Shown in pieces: positions 11,044 through 19,900 of a DNA stretch of 64,000 nucleotides (positions are counted from its first letter, which is position 1; every line of letters starts with the position of its first letter). A program made the position numbers and the translations under genes. The stretch comes from Marinicella meishanensis (lineage in GTDB: Bacteria > Pseudomonadota > Gammaproteobacteria > Xanthomonadales > Marinicellaceae). Below the pieces are notes generated by a model that did no database searches, had not been told where the DNA came from, and saw nothing but the letters and a program-made list of their open reading frames with translations. The stretch is from contig NZ_JAIOUV010000003.1 of assembly GCF_019931145.1 (NCBI RefSeq), forward strand, positions 434,001 to 498,000, written 5' to 3'.

Positions 11044-11072
11044 TGCTATTGGCTTGTGGTTTCTTGTATAAT
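11044..11072 (+). promoter_or_regulatory. Candidate promoter before the DUF6916-like gene
   Basis: A perfect TATAAT lies at 11067-11072, 28 nt upstream of the ATG at 11101. The region where a -35 should be (about 11044-11049) is a poor match, so the call rests mainly on the -10. Confidence 0.45.
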
Positions 11073-11100
11073 CACATGTCCCTAGATGACAGATTGAGCC

Positions 11101-11394
11101 ATGAACATTCCCAGCAGACAGCAGTTTGAACAACACCAACAGGACGAATTCGTTATTCAGTTCAATGCCATGGCCAACGGCTCATGTCGCATCCAGGAAA
11201 TCACCGTGTCCAATGGCACCCCCAATGCCCTAGGTGAGAAACAATTCTCCGTGGTGTTCAGTCATCCCGAACCGGTGGTCTATGAACAAGGGGTGTATCC
11301 GGTGCGCCACAAACAGCTGGGTGACTTTGACTTGTTTTTGGTGCCCATCTTTGGTGATGACAACCAGGTGCATTACGAGGCGGTGTTCTCCTGA
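11101..11394 (+). CDS. Small DUF6916-like protein
   Basis: A 97-residue protein with no signal peptide. The pattern is a short N-terminal helix, then beta strands ending EKQFSVVFSHP, YPVRHKQLGDFDLFLVPIFG and YEAVFS. This matches my memory of DUF6916 proteins that sit beside tail-collar (microcystin-dependent protein) genes; function unknown. The exported protein at 11932-12285 appears to be a distant paralogue (compare QFSVVFSHPEPV...DLFLVPI...YEAVFS with QFILTFEVHNNT...HLLYMTP...LQAVFN). It converges on the GNAT gene and overlaps its 3' end by 22 bp. Confidence 0.65.
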   Translation: MNIPSRQQFEQHQQDEFVIQFNAMANGSCRIQEITVSNGTPNALGEKQFSVVFSHPEPVVYEQGVYPVRHKQLGDFDLFLVPIFGDDNQVHYEAVFS

Positions 11395-11939
11395 ACAACC
11401 ACCGTGGGGTGCCACTCCATGTATTGATAGACGCCTTTGTCTTCCACCTGCTCAAAGCCATGCCGCAGATACCATTGGTAGGCGGGGTTAAAATTTTCCA
11501 CATGAATCACCACCTTCTTGTGTTGCTGCTGTGCTTCAGTGAGCAATTCTCGCAGCAACGCGGTGCCGATGCCTTGTTGTTGGTGGGGTGGCAGTAAGGC
11601 CACATCAATCAGGCAAATTGACTGTTCATCCCGGTCCACATAGATCCGTCCTATGGGCGTTTCTGCTTGCTTGATCAACAGTTTTTGGGCATGGGGATAA
11701 TGCGTCAGATAATGTTCGTGTTGGGCGTTGAATTGTTGGGCCAAAAAAGCCGTTCTTTGCTCGTCGGTCCAGGGCGCTTGTTGCACTTCTTGCCACCGTG
11801 TGGTGCGGTACAACTCACACAAAAAAGCCATGTCTGCAGCAGTCATGGCTTGGAATGAAAGGTTCGCAGGCAAGTGCTTGGGTGGGTCTTGAAAGGCCAC
11901 CCAAGCTGGCCGTGCCTGTTCTGGCATGGGTTCAGGCAT
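11373..11939 (-). CDS. GNAT-family N-acetyltransferase
   Basis: Acetyl-CoA-dependent acetyltransferase of the GNAT fold. Motif A is clear: IDVALLPPHQQQGIGTALLREL, with the QQQGIG pyrophosphate-binding loop near residue 123. The C-terminal NPAYQWYLRHGFEQVEDKG is the usual motif B region. It is 188 residues. It is the last gene of the minus-strand collar operon, overlapping the preceding gene by 8 bp, which suggests translational coupling. Substrate unknown; a role in modifying the neighbouring surface proteins is only conjecture. Confidence 0.85.
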   Translation of the reverse strand: MPEPMPEQARPAWVAFQDPPKHLPANLSFQAMTAADMAFLCELYRTTRWQEVQQAPWTDEQRTAFLAQQFNAQHEHYLTHYPHAQKLLIKQAETPIGRIYVDRDEQSICLIDVALLPPHQQQGIGTALLRELLTEAQQQHKKVVIHVENFNPAYQWYLRHGFEQVEDKGVYQYMEWHPTVVVQENTAS

Positions 11940-12285
11940 GGGTGCGCCAGTTGAACACCGCCTGCAAGCGTTGTTGGTCCACCGGTGTCATATACAACAG
12001 GTGTTTTTGTCCCCGGTGGTCGGTCAACTGATAGATTTTCTCGGCCAACGGCTGGGTGTTGTTGTGCACCTCAAAGGTCAAGATGAACTGTTGTCGATCC
12101 CGCCCGCGGGTGGGCAACTCATGGCTGTGTAAGGTCATGTTCAAACCTTCGGCCGAGCGCATTTCATGGCCGGCTTCAAAAGCTTGCTTGGTATGGTTTG
12201 CAGCGGTGGCTTGAGCCGCTGTACCGGCCAGTACTGACAAGCCCAGTCCGCCCATCACCGATTTGGCAAAATGTCTTCTGTTCAT
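11932..12285 (-). CDS. Tat-exported small DUF6916-like protein
   Basis: The N-terminus MNRRHFAKSVMGGLGLSVLAG has a twin-arginine motif (NRRHFAK) followed by a hydrophobic core and the likely cleavage TAAQATA, so export in the folded state is predicted. The mature domain of about 90 residues shows beta-rich sequence (QQFILTFEVHNNTQPLAEKI, LLYMTPVD, QAVFNWR) similar to the product of the gene at 11101. The ATG at 12285 follows a GGGGGT ribosome site that overlaps the stop of the upstream collar gene; a GTG at 12291 is possible. Function unknown. Confidence 0.65.
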   Translation of the reverse strand: MNRRHFAKSVMGGLGLSVLAGTAAQATAANHTKQAFEAGHEMRSAEGLNMTLHSHELPTRGRDRQQFILTFEVHNNTQPLAEKIYQLTDHRGQKHLLYMTPVDQQRLQAVFNWRTHA

Positions 12286-12287
12286 GA

Positions 12288-12812
12288 TCACCCCCTGGAT
12301 GGATAAAGACCCTGTAAAGCGATGATGTAATTGATCGCCAGATAGGGTTGCATGTTGTTGTGAGCTTGACCGCCACCGTTGTTTTGCAAGGTGTTGGCGT
12401 TCAACGCGCTGTTCAAATTGTCGTTGCTGTCAAAGGCGTTGCCGCCGACACTGCGTGACACCACGGAAGTGTCTGTTGGGCTGAATGTGGTGCCTGGCGA
12501 AGTGGATGCAGCCAAATTGTGGTTGTGATTGGGCATTTGGGCTTCAGACAAAGTCACCGTTTCAGCACCGCCTTTTTGTCCCAAGCGCCGATCGGTGAGC
12601 CCAGGTCCTCGCCCTGGGTGCATCGGTGCCCGCCCTTGCATGTTGGGCAGGGCGGTGGTGGTGCGCCCGTCGCCCCCGTAGGTGGTGCCGATCAGTGAAA
12701 ACAAGGCGGTGTTCTGGGCAATGGGCAACAGTTGCCCGTTACAAAAGGCCCAACTTCTGGGGGCAAAATTACCCGCGAAGATTCTGATTTCTGCAATGAA
12801 TGGTTCTGACAT
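12288..12812 (-). CDS. Tail-collar domain protein, paralogue 1
   Basis: Phage tail-collar fold protein of the microcystin-dependent protein (MdpB) type, found in many non-phage chromosomes and of unclear function. Layout: the N-terminal collar MSEPFIAEIRIFAGNFAPRS, WAFCNGQLLPI with its single conserved Cys, TYGGDGRTTTALPNMQGRAP, a variable Ser/Thr/Asn-rich middle, and the C-terminal HNNMQPYLAINYIIALQG. The 174-residue form starts at 12812, where GAGGAGG lies 6 nt upstream; a longer frame to 12857 lacks that logic. It is the third of three tandem copies in transcription order, spaced 10 bp from the next. Confidence 0.88.
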   Translation of the reverse strand: MSEPFIAEIRIFAGNFAPRSWAFCNGQLLPIAQNTALFSLIGTTYGGDGRTTTALPNMQGRAPMHPGRGPGLTDRRLGQKGGAETVTLSEAQMPNHNHNLAASTSPGTTFSPTDTSVVSRSVGGNAFDSNDNLNSALNANTLQNNGGGQAHNNMQPYLAINYIIALQGLYPSRG

Positions 12813-12822
12813 GGTGTCCTCC

Positions 12823-13341
12823 TCAGTTTCGACTTGGGTAAATGCCCACCAGGGCAATGATGAAATTCACACACAGATAAGGCATCATGTTGTTGTGTGA
12901 TTGGCTGCCACCGGTATTGGTCACCGAAGTGCTGAGCAAGTTGCTGTTGGCGCCACTGGGTCGGAACACCCGGACGTTGGGCGATGAAGCCAAATACTGT
13001 CCGTTGCTGCTGCTTTGCGTGCCGGCATCGGTGGAAGCCGACATGGCATGGCTGTGGGACGGCAATTGATTCACTGTTAAGGTCTCTCGTTCAGAGCCCA
13101 GCTTGGCGCCCAAAGGACGGGGTGATAAGCCGGGACCTGAGCCGGCATGGTTGGGGATGCGTCCACGCATGTCCGGTAAGCCGAAGGTGGTGCGGCCGTC
13201 GCCGCCGTAAATGGTTCCCAACAAAGAAAACAGGGCGTCATTTTGTGACACAGCCAACAGCTGACCATCACAGAAGGCCCAACCTTGTGGGGCAAAATTG
13301 CCGGCGAACATTCTGATTTCGCCTACGAATGGTTCTGACAT
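12823..13341 (-). CDS. Tail-collar domain protein, paralogue 2
   Basis: Second member of the tandem. It has the same architecture: MSEPFVGEIRMFAGNFAPQG, WAFCDGQLLAVSQND, YGGDGRTTFGLPDMRGRIP, a variable central section rich in Ser and Asn, and the end SHNNMMPYLCVNFIIALVG, which has an additional Cys. It is 172 residues. The ATG at 13341 follows AGGAGA with suitable spacing, and 9 bp separate it from paralogue 3. Conserved ends and a divergent centre suggest that the central loop (residues ~95-145) is the functional, ligand-facing variable part, as in phage receptor-binding tips; this is inference. Confidence 0.88.
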   Translation of the reverse strand: MSEPFVGEIRMFAGNFAPQGWAFCDGQLLAVSQNDALFSLLGTIYGGDGRTTFGLPDMRGRIPNHAGSGPGLSPRPLGAKLGSERETLTVNQLPSHSHAMSASTDAGTQSSSNGQYLASSPNVRVFRPSGANSNLLSTSVTNTGGSQSHNNMMPYLCVNFIIALVGIYPSRN

Positions 13342-13350
13342 GATGATCTC

Positions 13351-13857
13351 CTAGTTTCTGGGTGGGAACAGGCCTTGTAAGGCGATGCAAAAATTCACGG
13401 CCAGGGTCGGCTGCATGTTGTTGTGGGCTTGTCCACCGCCGGCATTGGTCACTTCATTAGACAGGCTGACTGGATTGCTGCCGCCGTTGTAGCCGTTGTT
13501 GAAGCCGCCCAAGGTGTTGTCCACCGGAATGGGGGCGTTGCCATCATTGGCCGAGGTGTTGACGGTGTGGCCGTGTTGTGGCATTTCATTGGCTGCCAGG
13601 GTGTGATTTTCTTCACCACTTTTTTGCCCTTCAGTAAAGGTGCTGCCGCCATCGCTGCCGACATGAATCGGCGCCCGGCCACGCAAGTCAGGCAGGGCAA
13701 ACGAAGTGCGCCCATCGCCACCGTAGGTGGTGCCCAATAAGGAGTACAAAGATTGGTTTTGGTTGATGGGTAAAATCTGCCCATCACAGAACGCCCATCC
13801 CCTGGGTGCAAAATTAAAGCCCATCATCCTGATTTCGGCCAAGAACGGTTCAGACAT
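13351..13857 (-). CDS. Tail-collar domain protein, paralogue 3
   Basis: First of the three collar genes in transcription order, 168 residues: MSEPFLAEIRMMGFNFAPRG, WAFCDGQILPINQNQS, TYGGDGRTSFALPDLRGRAP, a Gly/Asn-rich centre (GGFNNGYNGGSNP), and HNNMQPTLAVNFCIALQGLF. The ribosome site GAGGGGG lies 8 nt upstream of the ATG at 13857. A TATAAT on the minus strand at 13892-13897 suggests the collar genes have their own promoter, apart from the giant gene 77 bp upstream. No phage head, tail-tube or lysis genes are near, so this is not a prophage remnant. Confidence 0.88.
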   Translation of the reverse strand: MSEPFLAEIRMMGFNFAPRGWAFCDGQILPINQNQSLYSLLGTTYGGDGRTSFALPDLRGRAPIHVGSDGGSTFTEGQKSGEENHTLAANEMPQHGHTVNTSANDGNAPIPVDNTLGGFNNGYNGGSNPVSLSNEVTNAGGGQAHNNMQPTLAVNFCIALQGLFPPRN

Positions 13858-13891
13858 GTGATATCCCCCTCAGTTTGTAGTTGTTTACATT

Positions 13892-13897
13892 ATTATA
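13892..13897 (-). promoter_or_regulatory. Candidate -10 element of the collar operon
   Basis: On the minus strand the bases read TATAAT, 34 nt before the collar start at 13857 and in the only AT-rich gap of the island. No good -35 match is visible, so activator dependence is possible. Confidence 0.45.
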
Positions 13898-13934
13898 CAA
13901 CAAAGTTAATCTCTCGATTACATCATTTTTGTGT

Positions 13935-16900
13935 TCATTGCGGACAACTGGTGCCCACCCCGGTTTTGCCACAGACCAATGTTGCGTCCACCCCGCCACC
14001 AATGGTCGTGAAAGGGCCGTTGGTCATGGTGTTGCCATTGCCTGCATGGTGGGTGTTGGTGTTGGCACTGGCCGTACCGACCGGGCAGGCAATGGCGAAT
14101 TCACCATTGGGTGAGCCGGCATAGCCAGGGAGGTTGAAATTGGCTGCGGCACTGGGTTGGTCTTTGTATACCGCATTGCCGCCAAACGGTGCGGTGCTGG
14201 CATCCAGGGTGTTGTTCCTGATATCCAGACAAGCGGTGCCGGTTTCGGTGCCGGCCCCTCCAAGTAAGTTGTATAGAGCAGAGAAGGTGAAATTCTCCAG
14301 TTCATTGACCGTGTTGTTGGTGATGGTGGCATTGAAATTCACATTGGTGTTGGCGATGGTTTCGATGCCGGCAAATCCGCCCACCCGCCGAACCACATTC
14401 AGGTTCAACGTGGTGTTGTGTTGCACATTGGCTGAGGCGCCGATTGAGATGCCGTTGCCATTGACTGAACCAGACCCAACCACACCGGAGGTACCGATGG
14501 TGTTGTTGCTGACCGCACCACTGACGGTGCCAGCGCCATTCACGTAATTGACCGTCGTGGCGTTGCCATCGGCGCCAGTGAAGTTTGATGCCAACACATC
14601 ATAACCTTGGGTGATGTTGGCCCCGCCACCGCCGCCAGATAAGGTGATGCCACCACCGCCGGGTGCGATGTTGGGGTGGGTGTTGTTGAAGGTGTTGTTT
14701 TGCAACAAGGCGGTGAAATCAGAGGTGCCCAGTACGTTGGTCTGAATCATGTCACCCCGGGCACCCAGGAAGGTAACCCCATCAATGGTTAAATTGATCA
14801 CTGCGGCATTTTGAGACTCGACCAGGATGCCGTCATTGCCTGTACCACCGCCGGCATCAAACCCGATCTCAGCAGGATCGCTGGGGCTGTCATTGAAGGT
14901 GATGGTGGCAGAACCGGTGTTGTTATTGATTCTGATTTGATCTTCAATGCCACCGGATACATTGATGCCAGAGAACAATGAAGTACCCAACAGGTTGGTG
15001 AAGCGAATGGCGCCTTCATCTTGTGCGATGGAAGTGCCGTTAATGCCATTGATCACCGAATCAATCAAACTGAAATTGGTGACATCAAAACCCCGGATGG
15101 CGAAGTTGCTAAAGTCGTTCAATTGCATGTTGCGCAAAGTCACGTTTTGGGTGTTGTTCAAGTGGATGCCGATGCCGGCAGTGGTCGAAACATCGGCGCC
15201 GGTTTTGGTTCGAATCAACCCCCCCGAGCCTGCGGTCGATCCCACACCCGTGACCACCAGGCCACCGGCTGCGCCGGTGTTGATCAGGTTAATGCCCACC
15301 CCAGCGGTGCCGGCAGCGGTCCCGGCATTGACGCGCTGGAATGTCAAATTGCCAGCCCCAATGTTGGTGTTTTGTACATCAATCGCAACCGCTGTGGTGG
15401 TGTCAATGGTGCTGCCACTGCCGGTGGCGTTGACCGTACCGCCGCCCGTCGCAGTGAATGCGGTGTTGACGGTGGTGTCCAAATCCAAAGTGCCTGAGAA
15501 GGTCACGGTGGCGCCGGTGTTGTTGTTGACAAAAATACCGGTGCCCGAATCGGTGATGTTGCCAGACAAGGTGGTGGTGCCACCTCCGCCATTGGACAAC
15601 ACCTGGACCGAGCGGCCGGCGGTGTTGTTGATGCTGCCAGCATATGTGGCAGACCCGGTGCTGTTGGAAATGCTCACCGCGGCACCGGCCGCACCTTGCA
15701 CACTGCCACCGGCGATGTTGATGGTGGCACCGTCGTTGTTGGACAAGGCAATGGCTGAACTGTTGGCGCCATTGTTGTCGATGGCCACACTGGTGACGTT
15801 GATGGTGCTGCCCCCGGTGACCGCATTGTCGATACCAAAAGCGGTGGTGCCGGACGTGTTTTGGTTATTGATGGTCACGTTACCAAAGGTGCCGGTCTGC
15901 ACCCCGCCGGTGAAGGCATTGATGAACACACCCGAAGAATTGCGGTTGTTGACCGTGACATCACCAAAGGTGTAAGTCAGGTTGGAATTTTGGATGTTGA
16001 CCCCAATGCCGGTGGCGTTGTTGATGTTGGTCAAACCCGTGACGGTGAAGTTACCTGTGACGCCATCCAGATCAATGCCTTCAGAAGCACTGTTGGTGGA
16101 GGCCACCGCATCAAACGTCACCGCAGCCGTGCCGTTGGTCAAGTCAATGGCTTTGCCGGTGCCGGTAAAGGACACATTGTTGGCTGTTAAGGTGCCAAAA
16201 GCATTGCCCAACAAGCCGGTGTTGGCCCCGGTGTCACCGTAGTTCAGTCCGCGCACGGTGTTGTTGGTGCCTAACGTGGTGGTGCCGGTGAGGGTGGGGC
16301 GTGGCCCCGCAGCGAACAACACATCGGGATTCGGTAAGGTGTTGTTGACATTGAATTCCAGATTCACCCCATTACCCAACAAGATTTGGCTGGCGCCCAA
16401 TGTCAGATCACCGGTGGTGTTCCCCACGCCAGTCAACACATAAACCGTGGTGTTGGCGGCGGTGGGCACATCCGATAATTGGTCGAAGCGTGAGTTATCC
16501 CGTCCACTGCCGCCTGGGGCAGCGGTGTTGTCCACATAATAAACCAAGTCGCTGGTGATGGTGATCGACACCGTAGACATCGAAGTCAGGCTGCCATCAC
16601 TGATGGTGTAGTCAAAGGTGTCCACCATGCTGGTCATACCGGCTGGTGGGTAATAGGTGAAATCACCATTGGCTTGCATCACCACATCGCCACCCAGGGT
16701 GGAAGTGCCGGTGAATGGGGCGGTCACATCGCCCACCGCCGCGATCACTGTCAATGGATCCAGTTCTGGATCGGTGTCATTGAAGATCACGTTGTTGGGG
16801 TGACGGATCGGTGTGCTGGCGGCACCCGCGGTGGCGTGTAAGCCGGTGTTGCCGATGGTTTCATAATTGTCGGCATTGGCGGTGGGTGCGGTGTTGTCGT

Positions 16901-19900
16901 CATCGCTGATGGTGGCGGTGTGGGTGGTTTGTCCGCCCAAGCTGGCCAACACCGGACCGGCCAAATTCTGCACTTGTAAATTCACCGTTTCATCGCCTTC
17001 GGTGTCCGGGTCATCAAGCGGGGTCAAGGTGACGTTTTGGGTGTTGCCGTTGACTGAACCAATGGGGAAGGTCACCCCTTGTGTACCAAAAGCGGTGTAA
17101 TCCACACCTGAGGTGGCCGTACCGCCGCCGGCATCGATGGCGTCCAGGGTGATCGGTACATCCAATTGGCCGCCGCTGGGGATGTTCAACAAGACTGCGA
17201 TGTTCAGCGCCGTGCTTTCATCGGCGGAGGCGCTGGCCGCCAGCTGGAATTCAGCCGTGGCCGAATCATTTTCTGTGATGGTGATGGTGTGGGTGCTTTG
17301 GGTGCCGATGGAGCCCGTGCCCACCAAATTTTGCAATTGCAAGTTCACCGTTTCGTTGTTTTCCACATTGGCGTCATCCACGGGGATGAAAGAGGCATTT
17401 TGGACGGTGCCATTGGTGGCGCCCATGGGGAAGGTCAAGGTTTGGGTGCCTATGGCGGTGTAATCGCTGCCACTGGTGGCGGAACCGCCGCCGGCATCGA
17501 CCACATCCACTGACAAGGGCGCGGTCAAGGGGATGGGTGTAGACAACACCACTGCCGGGTTCAAGACCGAGCCTTCATTGGCCGTGGCACTGCTGGTGGT
17601 TTGGAAAGCCACCGATGCCTCGTCATCGGTGATGGTCGCCACATGGGTGGTGGGCGCGACCAAAGCAGCCGAGGTGGGGCCGACCAAATTCTGTAAGGCC
17701 AGGTTAACCGTTTCATTGCCTTCAGAGGTGGGGTCATCAATCGGTGTCAAAGTGGTGGCTTGGGTGCTGCCATTGGTGGCACCGATGGGGAAGTTGGCCA
17801 CCTGTGTGCCAAAGGCGTTGTAATCCACGCCGCTGGTGGCCGTTCCGCCACCGGCATCGATCGCATCCACGGACACAGCGACATTCAACTGGCCGCCGCT
17901 GGGGATGGACAACAACACATTGACTGTCAATGGTGTGGCTTCATTGGCCGTGGCACTGCTGGGGGCTTGGAAGGCCACCGTGGCGGTGTCATCTTCGGTG
18001 ATGGTCACGGTGTGGGCATTTTGGGTGCCAATGGAACCGGTGCCCACCAAGTTTTGCAGGGCCAAGTTGACCGTTTCATTGTTTTCCACATCGGGATCAT
18101 TCAGCGGGGTCAACACCGCATTTTGTGTGGTGCCATTGGTGGATCCCAGTGGAAACGTGATGGTTTGGGTGCCCACTGCGGTGTAATCGCTGCCACTGGT
18201 GGCGGTACCACCACCGGCATCCACCACATCAACCGACACCGGAGCGGTCAGGGCGATGGGGGTGCTCAACACCACCACCACATTCAGCGCGGTGCCTTCA
18301 TCGGTGGTGGCGCTGCTGGTGGTTTGGAACGAAACCGCCGCTTCATCGTCGGTGATGGACACGGTGTGAGCCGTTTGCCCACCCAATGCAGCCGCCGGTG
18401 GGCCGACCAGGTTTTGTAAGGACAGATCCACCGTTTCATTGCCTTTTGAATTGGGGTCATCCAATGGGGTTAAGGTGGTGTTTTGGATGGCGCCATTGCC
18501 GGTGCCCACCGCAAAGGTCACGGTTTGGGTGCCAAAGGCGGTGTAGTCCACCCCACTGGTTGCTGTGCCAGTGCCGGCATCAATGGCATCGGCACTCACG
18601 GCCACATCCAATTGGCCGCCACTGGGGATGTTCAAGCGCACCGCCACATCCAAAGGTGTGCTCTCATTGCTGGTGGCACTGCCGGCCAAGTCAAATTCCA
18701 CGGTGGCCACATCGTCTTCGTTGATGGTCACCGTGTGGGTGTCTTGGTTACCCAGTAAAGCCGGCCCACTGATGTTCTGCATTTGCAGGTTGACCGTTTC
18801 GTTGTTTTCGACGTTGGTGTCATTCAAAGGGTTCAGCACCACATTCATGGTGGCGCCATTGGTCGCACCCAAGGGGAAGGTCACAGTCTGTGTGCCAAAG
18901 GCGGTGTAATCCGCGCCACTGGTGGCACTCCCACCGCCGGCATCCACCACATCCACCGACACCGCAGCGGTCAAGGGTGCGGTCGCGGTCAGTTCCACCA
19001 CCACATTCAAGGCGGTGCCTTCGTCCGTGGTGCTGCTGGTGGCTGCCTGGAACTCGACCGCGGTGTCATCGACCACGTCGTTGGTGACGGTGACGGCCAA
19101 ATCTTGCACGTCGGTGGCGGCCCCAGAGTCGGTGACGGTGACTTGGACGTTGTAAACGTTGTCAGTGTCCACGTCGCTGGGATTCTCAAAATCGGGTGCA
19201 GAAATGAAGCTCAACACGCCGGTGTTCACATCGATGGTGAACAAGGCATCATCAATCGCACCGGTGATGCTGTAGGTCAAACCAGCCCCTTCCACATCGC
19301 CTTCAGGGTCGGTGGCATTGACATCAATCACCGCGGTTTGGTTCTCTTGCACACTGACTGCTGCAGGGGTGGTGATGGTGGGGGCGTTGTTTTCCAAATC
19401 CACCACATCCATGCGCACATAAATTTGATTGGTGTCTTTGGTCACAAACACCGCTGTCAGGTCAGCAAAACTGCCGTTCACGGTGGTGTCATTTTGCGGG
19501 TCGGTGTTGGCTGGATTGACTGTGCTCCAATCCCCCGTCAGGCCATCAACCATGATGGTCACGGCCCAGGCCACCCCGGTCACGCCGACCAGCACCAGCC
19601 CCACGGCCATGGATCGGGACCAATGGCGTCGGGTGAACCACCACATCAACAACACCAAGCCGAACAGTGCCAGCCAACCCAAGGAGGGAATGGGCAAAGC
19701 AAAACCCAGGGCGATCGGGCCGCCGCTGCCATTGGTCAGCACCACGTCTTCGGCGGTGTCAGAATCGGTGTGAAAATAAAACAACACCCGGCGACTGCCG
19801 GTCAGGTCCAAATTGTTCTGGTTGACCCCAGCTTCAAACACATCGGCGCCGCCCAGTCCGGTGTTCAAACCCAAAGCGGCCCCTGGAATGGGCATACCAC

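Noticed and set aside
11101-13857. Prophage remnant
   Set aside because: Only tail-collar type proteins are present; no capsid, terminase, tail-tube, integrase or lysis gene is seen.
16898-19065. Regular repeats that might suggest a CRISPR array
   Set aside because: The ~722-bp period, continuous reading frame and Calx-beta protein pattern show that they are domain repeats.
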